DNA from: Ectopseudomonas toyotomiensis
GTDB lineage: Bacteria; Pseudomonadota; Gammaproteobacteria; Pseudomonadales; Pseudomonadaceae
Assembly (NCBI RefSeq): GCF_900115695.1
Contig: NZ_FOXK01000001.1
Span: 434,001 to 498,000, forward strand
DNA: 64,000 nucleotides
Direction of reading: 5' to 3'
This document shows positions 63,714-64,000 of the stretch, one piece after another. The translations under genes and the position numbers were made by a program. The stretch's first letter is position 1. Each line of letters begins with the position of its first letter. The notes beneath the pieces were generated by a model. It was not told the origin of the DNA. It did no database searches and saw only the letters and a program-made list of their open reading frames with translations.

Positions 63714-64000
63714 CCTGAATCCCACCAGAAGTCTGGTACGCAGTGGCAACGGCATTGGCGCCGGTCTGTTGCGGCGCGCCGTGATACGCCAGTTGCAGAG
63801 CCTGCACCACGGCCTGCTGGTGATCCACGAGGCGGGCGACAGCCTGCACTTCGGTAACCCGCAGGCCAGCCTGCGCGCCGAAATCACGGTGCATGACCCT
63901 GCGGTCTGGGGCCTGGTGGCGGGTAACGGCTCGATCGGCTCAGGTGAGGCCTATATCCATGGCTACTGGAGCACGCCGGACCTGACGGCGGTGATCCGCA
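63700..64000 (+). CDS. Cyclopropane-fatty-acid synthase-like methyltransferase, partial
   Basis: Only the first 100 residues are in the window. They read MKSSSLNPTRSLVRSGNGIG, then FGNPQASLRAEITVHDP and GNGSIGSGEAYIHGYWSTPD, the usual N-terminal domain of CFA-type SAM-dependent methyltransferases that modify unsaturated membrane acyl chains. The SAM-binding part lies beyond the right edge. The start overlaps DUF1365 by 14 bp. It is the last visible gene of the light operon, which may continue. Confidence 0.85.
   Translation, partial: MKSSSLNPTRSLVRSGNGIGAGLLRRAVIRQLQSLHHGLLVIHEAGDSLHFGNPQASLRAEITVHDPAVWGLVAGNGSIGSGEAYIHGYWSTPDLTAVIR

Overview
The window is a piece of a Pseudomonas chromosome. 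Evidence is the high GC content (about two thirds by eye), uniform codon use, and gene neighbourhoods known from that genus: acyl-CoA-dehydrogenase-like / olsB / olsA / universal stress protein; arsR / xenB; argP / ACT protein / lysE; arcDABC; hemH / TIGR01777 / MerR regulator / phr. A member of the P. mendocina-oleovorans-alcaligenes group is my guess. No tRNA, rRNA, CRISPR array, insertion sequence or prophage was recognised. The cfa-like gene is cut by the right edge, and the first gene may begin left of the window.

Layout. 1-14.3 kb: an AtoE-type fatty-acid transporter, then mostly minus-strand genes: a MalT-like LuxR regulator beside an outer-membrane-style DUF1302/DUF1329 pair, a secreted alpha/beta hydrolase, a phospholipase-D/YceI pair, a lipid- or peptide-acting serine hydrolase, a metallo-beta-lactamase-fold protein and a shortened acyl-CoA dehydrogenase. 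14.4-16.9 kb: ornithine-lipid synthesis (olsB, olsA, with an intrinsic terminator between them) and a tandem universal stress protein. 17-30 kb: a P-type cation ATPase, AcpH, an ArsR regulator with a palindromic operator and xenB, a membrane-anchored coiled-coil protein, an epimerase, argP facing an ACT protein and a LysE exporter, two more LysR regulators and small secreted proteins. 30-40 kb: putA, preceded by GTTGCA motifs of the kind bound by PutA itself, and the arginine deiminase operon arcDABC with an ANR-like site and a DUF5064 gene. 40-54 kb: a gene split by one in-frame stop, lpd3, a TetR-controlled MFS/thioesterase/SDR set sharing a 14-bp operator motif, an OmpK-like porin, a DMT permease, lipoproteins, a class-I glutamine-amidotransferase-like hydrolase, YjdM, a periplasmic binding protein and another MFS permease.

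53.6-64 kb is the most interesting part: a light-response region. A class-II LitR-like MerR regulator lies within a tightly packed run of eight plus-strand genes (DUF523/DUF1722, litR, photolyase, NTF2-like, SDR, FAD amine oxidase-like, DUF1365, cfa-like methyltransferase). Two copies of T(G/A)TACA-N12-TGTA(C/T)A flank its promoter. A third copy lies between the divergent hemH/TIGR01777 and FAD-oxidoreductase/Trp-rich gene pairs. This links DNA photorepair, removal of photosensitising protoporphyrin and membrane-lipid modification under one probable photosensor circuit. No LOV photoreceptor gene is in the window.

Short dispersed palindromic repeats of at least three families (GTAGGGTG..., TAGCCCGGATGCAATCCGGG, GTGGGAGGGGCTTTAGCCGCGA) occur in the intergenic regions.
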